DNA of 64,000 nucleotides, taken from Streptomyces sp. SUK 48. GTDB taxonomy: Bacteria; Actinomycetota; Actinomycetes; Streptomycetales; Streptomycetaceae. This document shows positions 42,101-50,870 of this stretch, in pieces. The notes under the pieces were generated by a model that worked only from the letters and a program-made list of their open reading frames with translations, made no database searches and was not told where the DNA came from. How positions within the stretch are numbered: position 1 is the first letter of the stretch; each line of letters starts with the position of its first letter. Made by a program: the position numbers and the translations under genes. The stretch spans positions 6,362,001-6,426,000 of the forward strand of contig NZ_CP045740.1 in NCBI RefSeq assembly GCF_009650765.1, in the 5' to 3' direction.

Positions 42101-43360
42101 TCAGCCGTACAGCAGGTACTCCTTCCGGAGCCGCCGGAACGCGGCCAGCTCCGGCTGCCAGGCGCCCACCACCTCGTCGGTGTCCGCGCCCGCGTCGATC
42201 ATCGTGCGCACCCGGTCCGAACCGGTGAGCTTGTCGATCCAGTCGTCCGGCCGCCAGGCGAAGCCGTCCCAGACCTTGCGCGCGGTCACCAGCAGGGCGA
42301 TCCCGGTGCGCACGGGGTCGTAGGCGGCCCGGTCCGTCACATGGATCTGCACCCCGCCCGCCGTCTTCCCCTCGAACTTGGAGAACGTGGGCGCGAAGTA
42401 CGCCTCCCTGAAGCGCACCCCGGGCAGCCCCAGCGCGTTCGCGGCCGCCGCCCAGCGGCCGTCGATGCCCTCGGCGCCGAGGAGTTCGAACGGCCGGGTG
42501 GTGCCGCGCCCCTCGGAGAGGTTCGTGCCCTCGAACATGCAGGTGCCGGAGTACACCAGCGCCGTGTCCGGGGTGGGCATGTTGGGGCTCGGCGGCACCC
42601 AGGGCAGCGCCGAGGCGTCGTAGAACTCCGTGCGCCGCCAGCCCGTCATCGACACGGTCTCCAAGGCGACGGACCCGCCGAGGAACTCCTTGTCGAACAG
42701 GCGGGCCAGCTCCGCGACCGTCATCCCGTGCGCCTGTGCGAGGGGCTGCCGGCCGACGAACGTGGCGAACTCCTTGTGCAGCACCGGGCCCTGGGCCGCG
42801 CGGCCGGTGACCGGGTTCGGGCGGTCGAGCACCATGAACCGCTTCCCGGCGAGGCGGGCGGCCTCCATGCAGTCGTACAGCGTCCAGATGTACGTGTAGA
42901 AGCGCGCGCCGACGTCCTGGATGTCGAAGACGACCGTGTCCACGCCGGACGCGGTGAAGACGTCGGCCAGCGGCCGGCCGCTCTTGAGGTAGGTGTCGTA
43001 GACCGGCAGGCCCGTCTCCGGATCGTCGTAGCGGCCCTCGGAGCCACCGGCCTGCGCGGTGCCGCGGAAGCCGTGCTCGGGACCGAAGACCGCCGTCAGC
43101 CTCACCCGGCCGTCCTCGTGCATGACGTCCACGATGTGCCGGGCGTCGCGGGTGATGCCGGTGGGGTTGGTGACGATGCCGACGCGCCGGCCGTCGAGGA
43201 GCCGGTAGCCGTCGGCCGCGAGCCGTTCGAAGCCGGTGCGCAGGGACGCCCGGTGGTGGGCGGACGCGGCCGGTGCGGGGGAGGCGGCCGGCTCGGGGGA
43301 CGCGGCAGGCACGGCGGCCAGGGTGGCCGTGGCCAGGAGATTTCTTCGGGACAGCTGCAT
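42101..43360 (-). CDS. exo-beta-N-acetylmuramidase NamZ-like protein (DUF1343)
   Basis: A 419-residue exported enzyme. The N-terminus has a Tat signal (LSRRNLLATATLAAVPA). The DUF1343 core shows GRRVGIVTNPTGITRDARHIVDVMHEDGRVRLTAVFGPEHGFRGTAQAG, then VDTVVFDIQDVGARFYTYIWTLYDCM and FEGTNLSEGRGTTRPFELLGA. NamZ of Bacillus subtilis releases terminal MurNAc from peptidoglycan fragments, so this enzyme probably recycles cell-wall sugars outside the cell. ATG 43360 has GGAGG. It is divergent from the SDR operon, with the TetR palindrome between them. Confidence 0.87.
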   Translation of the reverse strand: MQLSRRNLLATATLAAVPAASPEPAASPAPAASAHHRASLRTGFERLAADGYRLLDGRRVGIVTNPTGITRDARHIVDVMHEDGRVRLTAVFGPEHGFRGTAQAGGSEGRYDDPETGLPVYDTYLKSGRPLADVFTASGVDTVVFDIQDVGARFYTYIWTLYDCMEAARLAGKRFMVLDRPNPVTGRAAQGPVLHKEFATFVGRQPLAQAHGMTVAELARLFDKEFLGGSVALETVSMTGWRRTEFYDASALPWVPPSPNMPTPDTALVYSGTCMFEGTNLSEGRGTTRPFELLGAEGIDGRWAAAANALGLPGVRFREAYFAPTFSKFEGKTAGGVQIHVTDRAAYDPVRTGIALLVTARKVWDGFAWRPDDWIDKLTGSDRVRTMIDAGADTDEVVGAWQPELAAFRRLRKEYLLYG

Positions 43361-43425
43361 GGGACCTCCGTTGCTGCGGAAGGTACGGGCCTCTAGAGGT
43401 TGGTGCGATGGCCCTTCCTTCACAC

Positions 43426-43443
43426 ATACCGACCGGTTAGTCT
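43426..43443. promoter_or_regulatory. TetR operator before the SDR/acyl-CoA ligase/TetR operon
   Basis: ATACCGACC|GGTTAGTCT is an 18-base site whose left arm and centre match the near-perfect palindrome at 48885-48902. It lies 40 bases upstream of the SDR start. The TetR gene is third in this operon, so autoregulation is likely. Confidence 0.6.
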
Positions 43444-43483
43444 GGCCGCGCTGAGCCGAGTCGCGTCGTGTCGAAGGAGACCG

Positions 43484-44257
43484 ATGGTGGAAGCCATGCA
43501 GGATGCGGGAGTCGTCGTCACCGGGGCCGGTGGGGGGATCGGGGCCGCGCTGGCCCGGCGATTCGCCGGGGCCGGGGCCCGGGTCGTGGTGAACGACCTG
43601 GACAAGCGCAAGGCGAAGGCGGTGGCCGAGGAGATCGGCGGGACCGCCGTGCCCGGGGACGCCTCCGCGATCGTCGAGGACGCCCGGGACGCGCTCGGCG
43701 GGACCATCGACGTGTACTGCGCCAACGCCGGGGTGGGCTTCTCCGACGGCGACATCGCCGGGCCGCTGGACGAGCGGTCCTGGGCGCTGGCCTGGGACGT
43801 CAATGTGATGGCGCACGTCCGCGCGGCCCACGCCCTGCTGCCGCACTGGCTGGAGCGGGGCGGCGGCCGGTTCGTCACCACCGTGTCCGCCGCCGGGCTG
43901 CTCACCATGGTCGGAGCCCCCTCCTACAGCGTCACCAAGCACGGCGCCTACGCGTTCGCCGAGTGGCTGTCCCTGACGTACCGCCACCGCGGTCTGAAGG
44001 TGCACGCCATCTGCCCGGAGGGCGTGCGCACCGACATGCTCGCGGCCACCGGCACCGCGGGCGAGGTGGTGCTGGTGCCGACCGCGATCGAGCCGCAGGA
44101 CGTGGCCGACGCGCTCTTCAAGGGCATCGAGGAGGACCGCTTCCTGATCCTGCCGCACCCGGAGACCGGCTCCCGCTACCAGGTGCGCGCGGCGGACCCC
44201 GAGCGCTGGCTGGCCGGCATGAACCACCTCCAGCAGAAGGTGGAGGAGGTCTCGTGA
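43484..44257 (+). CDS. short-chain dehydrogenase/reductase
   Basis: A 257-residue SDR. The cofactor motif is VVVTGAGGGIGAALARRFAGAGARVVVNDLD, with the Asp favouring NAD(H). NAGVGF, the catalytic Ser (TTVSAAGLLTMVGAPS) and YSVTKHGAYAFAEW (Tyr and Lys) are in place. RBS AAGGAG precedes ATG 43484. The next gene starts inside its stop codon (GTGA), so it is translationally coupled. With the acyl-CoA ligase it may handle a hydroxy- or keto-acyl substrate. Confidence 0.92.
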   Translation: MVEAMQDAGVVVTGAGGGIGAALARRFAGAGARVVVNDLDKRKAKAVAEEIGGTAVPGDASAIVEDARDALGGTIDVYCANAGVGFSDGDIAGPLDERSWALAWDVNVMAHVRAAHALLPHWLERGGGRFVTTVSAAGLLTMVGAPSYSVTKHGAYAFAEWLSLTYRHRGLKVHAICPEGVRTDMLAATGTAGEVVLVPTAIEPQDVADALFKGIEEDRFLILPHPETGSRYQVRAADPERWLAGMNHLQQKVEEVS

Positions 44258-45927
44258 GCGACTCCCCGTACGCGGCCAGGCCCTGGCTGGCCCTGCTGAA
44301 CGAGGCCCAGCGGGTGCCCGTCGCCCCCGCCGACTCGCTGGTGCACGCCCTGCGCGCCGCCGCCGCGAAGGCGCCCGAGCGCACCTTCCTCGCCTACTTC
44401 GACGCCCGCCTGAGCTACCGCGAGGTGGACGAGCTCAGCGACGCGGTCGCCGCGCGTCTCGCCGCGCGCGGCCTGGAACGCGGCGACCGGGTGGCCGTAC
44501 TCCTGCAGAACTCCCCGCACTTCGTGCTCGCCGTGCTCGGCGCCTGGAAGGCGGGCGCGACCGTGGTGCCGGTCAACCCGATGTACAAGTCGGCCGAGGT
44601 CGGCCATGTGCTGCGGGACGCCGAGGCGGCCGCGCTGATCTGCTCCGACCGGGCGTGGGAGTCGTACCTGCGCGAGACGGCGGCCGGCTCGCCGGTGCGG
44701 ATCGTGCTCACCGGGTGCGAGCTGGATTTCCAGACCCGCGACGACGAGCGGGTGCTGGCCTTCGAGCGGCTGCCCGCGGCCCCGGACGCCGAGGACCTGG
44801 TGGCCGTGGCCCGGCAGGGCGGGCGGCCGCCCGCGGGGCGGGACCCGGTGCCCGGCGACATCGCGCTGATCAGCTACACCTCCGGGACCAGCGGCACCCC
44901 CAAGGGCGCCACCAACACCCACGGCAACATCATGTACACCGTGGAACGGCAGCGCACCGGGCTCCCGCTGCCCGAGGGCCCGGTCTACTTCGCGCTCGCG
45001 CCGCTGTTCCACATCACCGGCATGGTCTGCCAGTTCGGCGCCTGTCTGAACAGCGCCGGCACCCTGGTGCTCGCCTACCGGTTCGAGCCGGGCGTGGTCC
45101 TGGAGGCGTTCGCCGAGCACCGCCCGGTGTTCACGGTCGGCCCCGCCACCGCGTTCATGGCGCTCGGCGCCCACCCCGGGGCGGGCCCGGAGCACTTCTC
45201 CTCCTTCGTCCACCTCGCCTCCGGCGGCGCCCCGCTGCCGCCCGCCCTGGTGGAGGGGTTCCGGGCGCGGTTCGGGGCGTACATCCGCAACGGGTACGGG
45301 CTCACCGAGTGCACCGCGCCCTGCGCCTCCGTGCCCTCCGGCCTGGAGGCACCGGTCGACCCGGTCTCCGGGACGCTCGCGGTCGGGCTGCCGGGACCGG
45401 ACACGCTCGTACGGATCGTGGACGAGAACGGCGCGGACGTGCCGTTCGGCGAGCAGGGCGAGATCGCGGTGCGCGGACCCCAGGTGATCCCCGGCTACTG
45501 GCGCCGCCCCGACGCGACCGCCGAGACCTTCCCCGGGGGCGAACTGCGCACCGGCGACATCGGGTTCATGGACCCGCAGGGCTGGCTCTACGTCGTGGAC
45601 CGCAAGAAGGACATGATCAACGCGTCCGGGTTCAAGGTGTGGCCGCGCGAGGTCGAGGACGTCCTGTACGCCCATCCGGCGGTGCGCGAGGCGGCCGTCG
45701 TCGGCATCCCGGACGGCTACCGCGGGGAGACCGTCAAGGCGTACATCAGCCTGCGTCCGGGTGCCGAGGCGGACCCGGATGAACTCGCGGTGTACTGCAA
45801 GGAGAGACTGGCCGCCTACAAATATCCGCGCCAGGTGGAGATCCTGCCCGAGCTGCCCAAGACCTCGAGTGGGAAGATCCTCCGGCGGGAGCTCCGCTCC
45901 CGCGGCGACGGCGGACACCAGGACTAG
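44254..45927 (+). CDS. acyl-CoA synthetase (AMP-forming)
   Basis: A 557-residue ANL-family ligase. Core motifs: YTSGTSGTPKGATNTH (P-loop), NGYGLTECTAP, RTGDIGFMDPQGWLYVVDRKKDMINASGFKVWPREVE (hinge) and the catalytic Lys in LPKTSSGKILRREL. It activates a carboxylic acid to its adenylate and then its CoA thioester; chain length cannot be read reliably. GTG start overlaps the SDR stop. Likely initiates fatty acid degradation in a regulon with the nearby acyl-CoA dehydrogenase. Confidence 0.93.
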   Translation: MSDSPYAARPWLALLNEAQRVPVAPADSLVHALRAAAAKAPERTFLAYFDARLSYREVDELSDAVAARLAARGLERGDRVAVLLQNSPHFVLAVLGAWKAGATVVPVNPMYKSAEVGHVLRDAEAAALICSDRAWESYLRETAAGSPVRIVLTGCELDFQTRDDERVLAFERLPAAPDAEDLVAVARQGGRPPAGRDPVPGDIALISYTSGTSGTPKGATNTHGNIMYTVERQRTGLPLPEGPVYFALAPLFHITGMVCQFGACLNSAGTLVLAYRFEPGVVLEAFAEHRPVFTVGPATAFMALGAHPGAGPEHFSSFVHLASGGAPLPPALVEGFRARFGAYIRNGYGLTECTAPCASVPSGLEAPVDPVSGTLAVGLPGPDTLVRIVDENGADVPFGEQGEIAVRGPQVIPGYWRRPDATAETFPGGELRTGDIGFMDPQGWLYVVDRKKDMINASGFKVWPREVEDVLYAHPAVREAAVVGIPDGYRGETVKAYISLRPGAEADPDELAVYCKERLAAYKYPRQVEILPELPKTSSGKILRRELRSRGDGGHQD

Positions 45928-45946
45928 CGACCTCACGGAAAGGCAG

Positions 45947-46549
45947 GTGGCGGCAGTGCCCAGGACGACGGACGGCGACGGAGCACCTGTTCCGCAGCGG
46001 CTTCTGGCCGCCGCCACCCGGCTCTTCGCCGAGCAGGGCTACGACCGGACATCCGTACAGGAGATCGTGGAGGCGGCCGGCGTCACCAAGGGGGCGCTGT
46101 ACCACTACTTCGGCTCCAAGGACGATCTGCTGCACGAGGTGTACGCGCGCATGCTGCGCGTCCAGCAGGAGCGGCTCGACCACTTCGCCGACATGGACGC
46201 GCCCGTGGAGCGGCGGCTGCGCGAGGCGGCGGCGGACGTCGTGGTGTCGACCATCGAGAACCTGGACGACGCCTCGATCTTCTTCCGCTCCATGCACCAG
46301 CTGAGCCCGGAGAAGCACAAGCAGGTACGGGCCGAACGGCGCCGCTACCACGAACGGTTCCGCGCGCTCATCGAGGAGGGCCAGGAGTCCGGCGTCTTCT
46401 CCACCGCGACCCCGGCCGACCTGGTCGTGGACTACCACTTCGGCTCCGTCCACCACCTGTCCACCTGGTACCGCCCCAACGGGCCGCTGAGCCCCCAGCA
46501 GGTGGCCGACCACCTCGCGGACCTGCTGCTGCGCGCGCTGCGTCCCTGA
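45947..46549 (+). CDS. TetR family regulator of fatty acid genes
   Basis: A 200-residue TetR protein, third in the operon. HTH: VPQRLLAAATRLFAEQGYDRTSVQEIVEAAGVTKGALYHYFGSKDDLLHEVYARML. The C-terminal domain (VERRLREAAADVVVSTIENLDDASIFFRSMHQLSPEKHKQVRAERRRYHERFRALIEEGQ) is of a type found in actinobacterial regulators of acyl-CoA metabolism. Either GTG 45947 or GTG 45956 may be the start. It probably binds the palindromes at 43426-43443 and 48885-48902, with acyl-CoA as inducer by analogy. Confidence 0.9.
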   Translation: MAAVPRTTDGDGAPVPQRLLAAATRLFAEQGYDRTSVQEIVEAAGVTKGALYHYFGSKDDLLHEVYARMLRVQQERLDHFADMDAPVERRLREAAADVVVSTIENLDDASIFFRSMHQLSPEKHKQVRAERRRYHERFRALIEEGQESGVFSTATPADLVVDYHFGSVHHLSTWYRPNGPLSPQQVADHLADLLLRALRP

Positions 46550-46555
46550 ACGCCG

Positions 46556-46588
46556 GTGCGGGGCGGCCCTTCCCGGGCCGCCCCGCAC
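46556..46588. terminator. strong bidirectional terminator
   Basis: A 14-base-pair perfect stem, arms GTGCGGGGCGGCCC and GGGCCGCCCCGCAC, around a five-base loop. It separates the convergent TetR and acyl-CoA dehydrogenase genes. Confidence 0.8.
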
Positions 46589-46598
46589 GCGTGTCCGC

Positions 46599-47813
46599 CT
46601 ACAGGTACTTCTTCAGCTCCCGCCGGGCCAGCGACCGCTGGTGCACCTCGTCCGGGCCGTCGGCCAGCATCAGGGTGCGGGCGGCCGCGTAGACCTCGGC
46701 CAGCGGGAAGTCCTGGCTGACCCCGCCCGCGCCGTGCAGCTGGATCGCCCGGTCCAGGATGTCGACCACCGCGCGCGGTGTGGCGATCTTGATGGCCTGG
46801 ATCTCGGTGTGCGCGCCCCGGTTGCCGACGGTGTCCATCAGCCAGGCCGTCTTCAGTACCAGCAGCCGCAGCTGCTCGACCGTCACCCGGGCGTCGGCGA
46901 TCCAGTTCTGCACCACGCCCTGCTGGGCCAGGGACTTGCCGAACGCGGTACGGGAGACCGCGCGCCGGCACATCAGCTCGATCGCCCGCTCGGCCATGCC
47001 GATCAGCCGCATGCAGTGGTGGATCCGGCCGGGGCCGAGCCGGGCCTGCGCGATGGCGAAGCCGCCGCCCTCCTCACCGATCAGGTTGGCCACCGGCACC
47101 CGCACCCGGTCGAAGACGACCTCGGCGTGTCCGCCGTGCGAGTGGTCCTCGTAACCGAACACCCGCATGGCCCGCTTGATGGTCACCCCGGGCGTGTCGC
47201 GCGGCACCAGGACCATGGACTGCTGGCGGCGGATGTCCGCGCCGTCCGGGTCCGTCTTGCCCATCACGATGAAGATCCGGCAGTCCGGGCCCATCGCCCC
47301 GGAGATGTACCACTTGCGGCCGGTGACGACGTACTCGTCGCCGTCCCGCTCGATGAGGGTGGTGATGTTGGTGGCGTCCGAGGAGGCCACCTCCGGCTCG
47401 GTCATCGCGAACGCGGACCGGATCTCACCGGCGAGCAGCGGCTCCAGCCACTGCTTCTTCTGCGCCTCGTCGCCGAACTGCGCCAGCACCTCCATGTTCC
47501 CGGTGTCGGGCGCCGCGCAGTTGGTCGCGACGGGCGCCAGGTGCGGGGAACGGCCGGTGATCTCGGCGAGCGGCGCGTACTGGAGGTTCGTCAGGCCCGC
47601 GCCGTACTCCGTGTCGGGCAGGAACAGGTTCCACAGCCCCTGCCGGCGCGCCTGCGCCTTCAGCTCCTCCACCACCGCCGGGGTGTCCCACGGCGAGGCG
47701 AGCGCGGCCCGCTGCTCCTCGGCGACCGGCTCGGCCGGGTAGACGTACTCGTCCATGAAGGCGAGCAGCTTGGCCCGCATCTCCTCGGTACGCGCGTCGA
47801 ACGCGAAGTCCAT
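46599..47813 (-). CDS. acyl-CoA dehydrogenase (long-chain/ACAD10-11-like)
   Basis: A 404-residue FAD enzyme. Signature 1 is SAFAMTEPEVASSDATNI, a form with EVASSDA seen in ACAD10/11-type enzymes. It also shows WYISGAMGPDCRIFIVMGK, LGPGRIHHCMRLIGMAERAIELMCRRAVSRTAFGKSL and the C-terminal DGPDEVHQRSLARRELKKYL, where the Asp-Gly-Pro-Asp segment replaces the usual EGT of shorter-chain enzymes. It is co-transcribed with the phosphotransferase gene before it, five bases apart, the same pairing found in eukaryotic ACAD10, where the two are fused. Confidence 0.93.
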   Translation of the reverse strand: MDFAFDARTEEMRAKLLAFMDEYVYPAEPVAEEQRAALASPWDTPAVVEELKAQARRQGLWNLFLPDTEYGAGLTNLQYAPLAEITGRSPHLAPVATNCAAPDTGNMEVLAQFGDEAQKKQWLEPLLAGEIRSAFAMTEPEVASSDATNITTLIERDGDEYVVTGRKWYISGAMGPDCRIFIVMGKTDPDGADIRRQQSMVLVPRDTPGVTIKRAMRVFGYEDHSHGGHAEVVFDRVRVPVANLIGEEGGGFAIAQARLGPGRIHHCMRLIGMAERAIELMCRRAVSRTAFGKSLAQQGVVQNWIADARVTVEQLRLLVLKTAWLMDTVGNRGAHTEIQAIKIATPRAVVDILDRAIQLHGAGGVSQDFPLAEVYAAARTLMLADGPDEVHQRSLARRELKKYL

Positions 47814-47818
47814 GACGG

Positions 47819-48841
47819 TCAGCCTTCCTGAAGGGTGGTCAGTCCGTGGTCGATGAAGACGGGCACCAGCTCGCCGATCCGGTCGAAGCCGCGCCCGACC
47901 GTCTGGCCCAGCGTGAAGCGGTAGTGGATGCCCTCCAGGATCACGGCGAGCTTGAAGAACGCGAACGCCTCGTACCAGGAGACGGCCGAGACATCGCGCC
48001 CCGAGCGCGCCGCGTACCGCTCGATCAGCTCCTCGGGCGCGGGGTGCCCCGGTGCCTCGGCGGTGGTGGAGACGGGCGAGTGCGGCATGTCCAGGGAGCG
48101 GCTGTACATCACCAGCAGGCCGAGGTCGGTCAGCGGGTCGCCGAGGGTGGACATCTCCCAGTCGAGGATCGCCGTGATCCGGTCGTCCGCCCCGATCAGC
48201 ACGTTGTCCAGCCGGTAGTCGCCGTGCACCACGGTGGCGCCGGGCGAGGCGGGGAGCTTGCGGCCCAGCTCGGCGTGGAGTTCGTCGATGCCGGGCAGCT
48301 CGCGGTCGCGGGAGGCGTCCAGCTGCTTGCCCCAGCGGCGCAGCTGCCGGTCCAGATAGCCCTCCGGGCGGCCGAAGTCGCCGAGGCCCACCCCGGCGGG
48401 GTCCACCGCGTGCAGCTCGACCAGCGTGTCCACCAGGGACAGCACCGCGCCCCGCACCCGCTGCTCGCCGAGCGGGGCGAGCTGCGCGGAGGTGCGGTAC
48501 GGCGTGCCCGCCACGAACTCCATGATGTAGAAGGGCGCGCCGAGCACCTCCTCGTCCTCGCACAGCAGCACCGGCGCGGGGACCGGTACCGAGGTGGGGT
48601 GCAGGGCGCTGATCACCCGGTGCTCGCGCTTCATGTCGTGCGCGGTGGCGAGGACATGGCCGAGCGGCGGGCGGCGCACGACCCACTGCGAGGTGCCGTC
48701 GGAGAGCGCGTAGGTGAGGTTCGACCGGCCGCCCTCGATCAGCCGCCCGGTGAGCGGCCCCCGCACCAGTCCCGGGCGCTCCCGCTCCAGCAGGGCGCGC
48801 AGCCGGTCCAGGTCCAGTCCGGGCGGGTGGTCGGCGCTCAT
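47819..48841 (-). CDS. phosphotransferase (APH family), ACAD10/11-type partner
   Basis: A 340-residue kinase-fold protein. Features: GRLIEGGRSNLTYAL (glycine loop), VVRRPPLGHVLATAHDMKRE, VVHGDYRLDNVLIG (catalytic loop with HGDxxxxN) and ILDWEMSTLGDPLTDLG (metal-binding DW-type motif). In mitochondria ACAD10/11 kinase domains phosphorylate 4-hydroxyacyl-CoAs before the dehydrogenase acts. The adjacent acyl-CoA dehydrogenase makes that the best guess. It heads the operon, controlled by the palindrome at 48885-48902. Confidence 0.9.
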   Translation of the reverse strand: MSADHPPGLDLDRLRALLERERPGLVRGPLTGRLIEGGRSNLTYALSDGTSQWVVRRPPLGHVLATAHDMKREHRVISALHPTSVPVPAPVLLCEDEEVLGAPFYIMEFVAGTPYRTSAQLAPLGEQRVRGAVLSLVDTLVELHAVDPAGVGLGDFGRPEGYLDRQLRRWGKQLDASRDRELPGIDELHAELGRKLPASPGATVVHGDYRLDNVLIGADDRITAILDWEMSTLGDPLTDLGLLVMYSRSLDMPHSPVSTTAEAPGHPAPEELIERYAARSGRDVSAVSWYEAFAFFKLAVILEGIHYRFTLGQTVGRGFDRIGELVPVFIDHGLTTLQEG

Positions 48842-48884
48842 GGGTCACTCCTGCGAACGATCGGGTATCAGGACCCGACTCATG

Positions 48885-48902
48885 ATGCCGACCGGTCGGT
48901 AT
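48885..48902. promoter_or_regulatory. TetR operator before the phosphotransferase/acyl-CoA dehydrogenase operon
   Basis: ATGCCGACC|GGTCGGTAT matches in eight of nine arm pairs and is 44 bases upstream of the phosphotransferase start. The same centre and left arm recur at 43426-43443 upstream of the operon that encodes the TetR protein. Confidence 0.72.
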
Positions 48903-48975
48903 GTCGTCCAGTGGGTGCGGCGAACAGGACGGGAAACGTGACGGGGACCACCGGGTTCCCGGCGGCGGGGGAGGC

Positions 48976-49536
48976 TCAGTCCTCGGCGTTCCTGGCCTTC
49001 CCTGTGTTCTCGGCGTTCTCGGCGTTCCCGGCGCGGAACTCCGCGAGCCGCTCGTACGCGGCCAGTCCGTCCGGCACCCACTCCCACGTGCCGAGGCGCG
49101 CCTCGACCTCCTCGTCGGAGAGGAAGTCGTGCCACTGCACCTCCTCCGCCTGCGGGTTCACGGGCAGCTCGCAGCGCACCTCGTACACCGCCGACCACCA
49201 GGTCTTCCCGGCGCCGTCGTCGTAGAGGAACGTGAAGAGGTGCGTCGGCCGGGGCAGCCCGGACACGCCCAGCTCCTCCTCGGCCTCCCGCAGCGCCGCC
49301 TCGTCGTAGGACTCGCCCGCGCCCACGACCCCGCCGACGAACGGGTCGTACAGGGCGGGGAACACCAGCTTGGTCGCCGTGCGCCGGTGCACGAACAGGC
49401 GCCCCTGCGCGTTTCGGGCCTGGATGAAGACACAGCGGTGGCGCAGCCCGCGCCGGTACACCTCACCGCGCGGCAACTGCCCGACGACGCGGTCGTGTTC
49501 GTCGACGACGTCGAGGATCTCGTCAGCAGGATTCAT
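48976..49536 (-). CDS. NUDIX hydrolase (isopentenyl-diphosphate isomerase-like type)
   Basis: A 186-residue protein. The Nudix box is complete: GGVVGAGESYDEAALREAEEELGV. The start DEILDVVDEHDRVVGQLPRGEVYRRGLRHRCVFIQARNAQGRLFVHRR is the YfcD/IDI-like layout. Substrates of this group vary and include nucleoside diphosphate derivatives. The last 20 residues (AGNAENAENTGKARNAED) come from a short tandem repeat in the DNA and look like a non-conserved tail. Confidence 0.9.
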   Translation of the reverse strand: MNPADEILDVVDEHDRVVGQLPRGEVYRRGLRHRCVFIQARNAQGRLFVHRRTATKLVFPALYDPFVGGVVGAGESYDEAALREAEEELGVSGLPRPTHLFTFLYDDGAGKTWWSAVYEVRCELPVNPQAEEVQWHDFLSDEEVEARLGTWEWVPDGLAAYERLAEFRAGNAENAENTGKARNAED

Positions 49537-49577
49537 GCCCTCATCCAAGCACGGGGGCAGCGCCCCGGCGGAGGGCT

Positions 49578-50492
49578 TCAGCGGCGCTGGAGTTCGTGGG
49601 CCGGCGGTTCCGACTCCGTCGTGCCGCAGGGCATCGCCGGGTGCATCCCGAGCAGCACGATGCCCGCGACCACGCCCGCGAGCCCGGCCGCCTCCCAGGC
49701 CAGCGCCCCGGTGTCGGTGCGCAGCCGGTCGCCGAGGAAGCCCACCCCGCACAGGATCCCGGCGAGCGGCTCGGCCGCGGTCAGCGCGGGCAGCGACATC
49801 CGCAGCGGGGCCGTCTCGAACGCGCTCTGCACCAGTACGAGACCGGTGACCCCGCACGCGAACACGCCGTACGGCTGCCAGCTGGTGAACAGCTCCGCGA
49901 AGCCGCCGTCGGAGAAGAGGGTGCCGCTCACCCGGGTCAGCGCGTCCTGCACCCCGTAGAGCAGCCCGGCGGCCAGGGCCAGCAACACGGCGGCCCAGTG
50001 CAGCCGGGAGCGCTTGGCGTACGTCGTCAGGGCCAGGGCCACGCCCACCACCACGCCGATGATCAGCCAGTGCCGCAGCGGATCGGCGATGGCGTTGCCC
50101 GCCCGGGGCTCGCCCCCCGTGATGAACGCGCTCACCCCGCCCGCGAGCAGCAGCAGCCCCGCCCAGCCCTGGCGTCCCAGCGGCTGCTTGGTCTGGTGCC
50201 GGGAGAGCGCGAGCGCGAACAGCAGATTGGTCGCCAGCAGCGGCTCCACCAGTGAGATCTCGCCCTTGCCGAGCGCCACCGCGCCCAGCACCATGCCGGC
50301 CACCATCAGCGCGAGCCCGCCCAGCCAGCGCGGCACCCGCATCAGGTCGAGCAGCAGCCGGAACGACAGGAAGTCGCTCAGCGGCGCCTGTTGCGCGGCG
50401 TTCTGCTGGAGCACGAAGCCGAGGCCCAGACAGCAGGCCGCGCTCACGGCGAGGAGGAGAACCAGAACCGACACGCTGCGTACCTCGATCAT
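49578..50492 (-). CDS. DMT superfamily (EamA-like) transporter
   Basis: A 304-residue inner-membrane protein with nine or ten helices. It has the EamA-like duplicated layout (LMVAGMVLGAVALGKGEISLVEPLLATNLLFALALSR in the first half and SAFETAPLRMSLPALTAAEPLAGILCGVGFLGDRL in the second). The first helix VLVLLLAVSAACCLGLGFVLQQNAAQQ is typical of Streptomyces DMT proteins. Transported solute unknown; some act in magnesium or metabolite export. Confidence 0.85.
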   Translation of the reverse strand: MIEVRSVSVLVLLLAVSAACCLGLGFVLQQNAAQQAPLSDFLSFRLLLDLMRVPRWLGGLALMVAGMVLGAVALGKGEISLVEPLLATNLLFALALSRHQTKQPLGRQGWAGLLLLAGGVSAFITGGEPRAGNAIADPLRHWLIIGVVVGVALALTTYAKRSRLHWAAVLLALAAGLLYGVQDALTRVSGTLFSDGGFAELFTSWQPYGVFACGVTGLVLVQSAFETAPLRMSLPALTAAEPLAGILCGVGFLGDRLRTDTGALAWEAAGLAGVVAGIVLLGMHPAMPCGTTESEPPAHELQRR

Positions 50493-50870
50493 CCGGCCGG
50501 ACCACGGACGCGTAGGGGCCGACTGTAGCGCCCTCGGGGCGGCATGCCCCACAAGCGCCCGGAAAGGGGTGGTCGACCCGCCATGGTCGGCGCCCGGGGC
50601 GGGGGGCGCCATGACGTACGCCACACGCCTCGGGGCGACGGGACGCGCGACGGCACGGCGTAGACCGCTGCGCCCCGCCGCGCGCCGGTCCCGCACCGGT
50701 TCCGGCCCGGCCTCACGGTCGGTCACGTATCCGCGCTCATACCCCAATGTCCCTGCTACGAACGGTAGTTGAACCCACCAACATCAGCGTTCCGCTTGAC
50801 GCAAACCTTGGCCTGCGGGTTTGCTGTGTGTGATCGGCCGATGGCAGCCCGAGAAACAGGAAGTCCCGCG
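50493..50870. other. gene-free divergent gap
   Basis: No gene is apparent. The left half is plain GC-rich DNA. The right half (about 50700-50830) is AT-richer and contains TTGACG (50796-50801), and an inverted repeat GCAAACC (50801-50807)/GGTTTGC (50818-50824). It probably holds the promoter of the rightward gene at 50871; no -10 element is clear. Confidence 0.45.

Noticed and set aside
50796..50824. riboswitch-like leader with GCAAACC/GGTTTGC
   Set aside because: The hairpin is short and matches no riboswitch core known to me; treated only as an inverted repeat.
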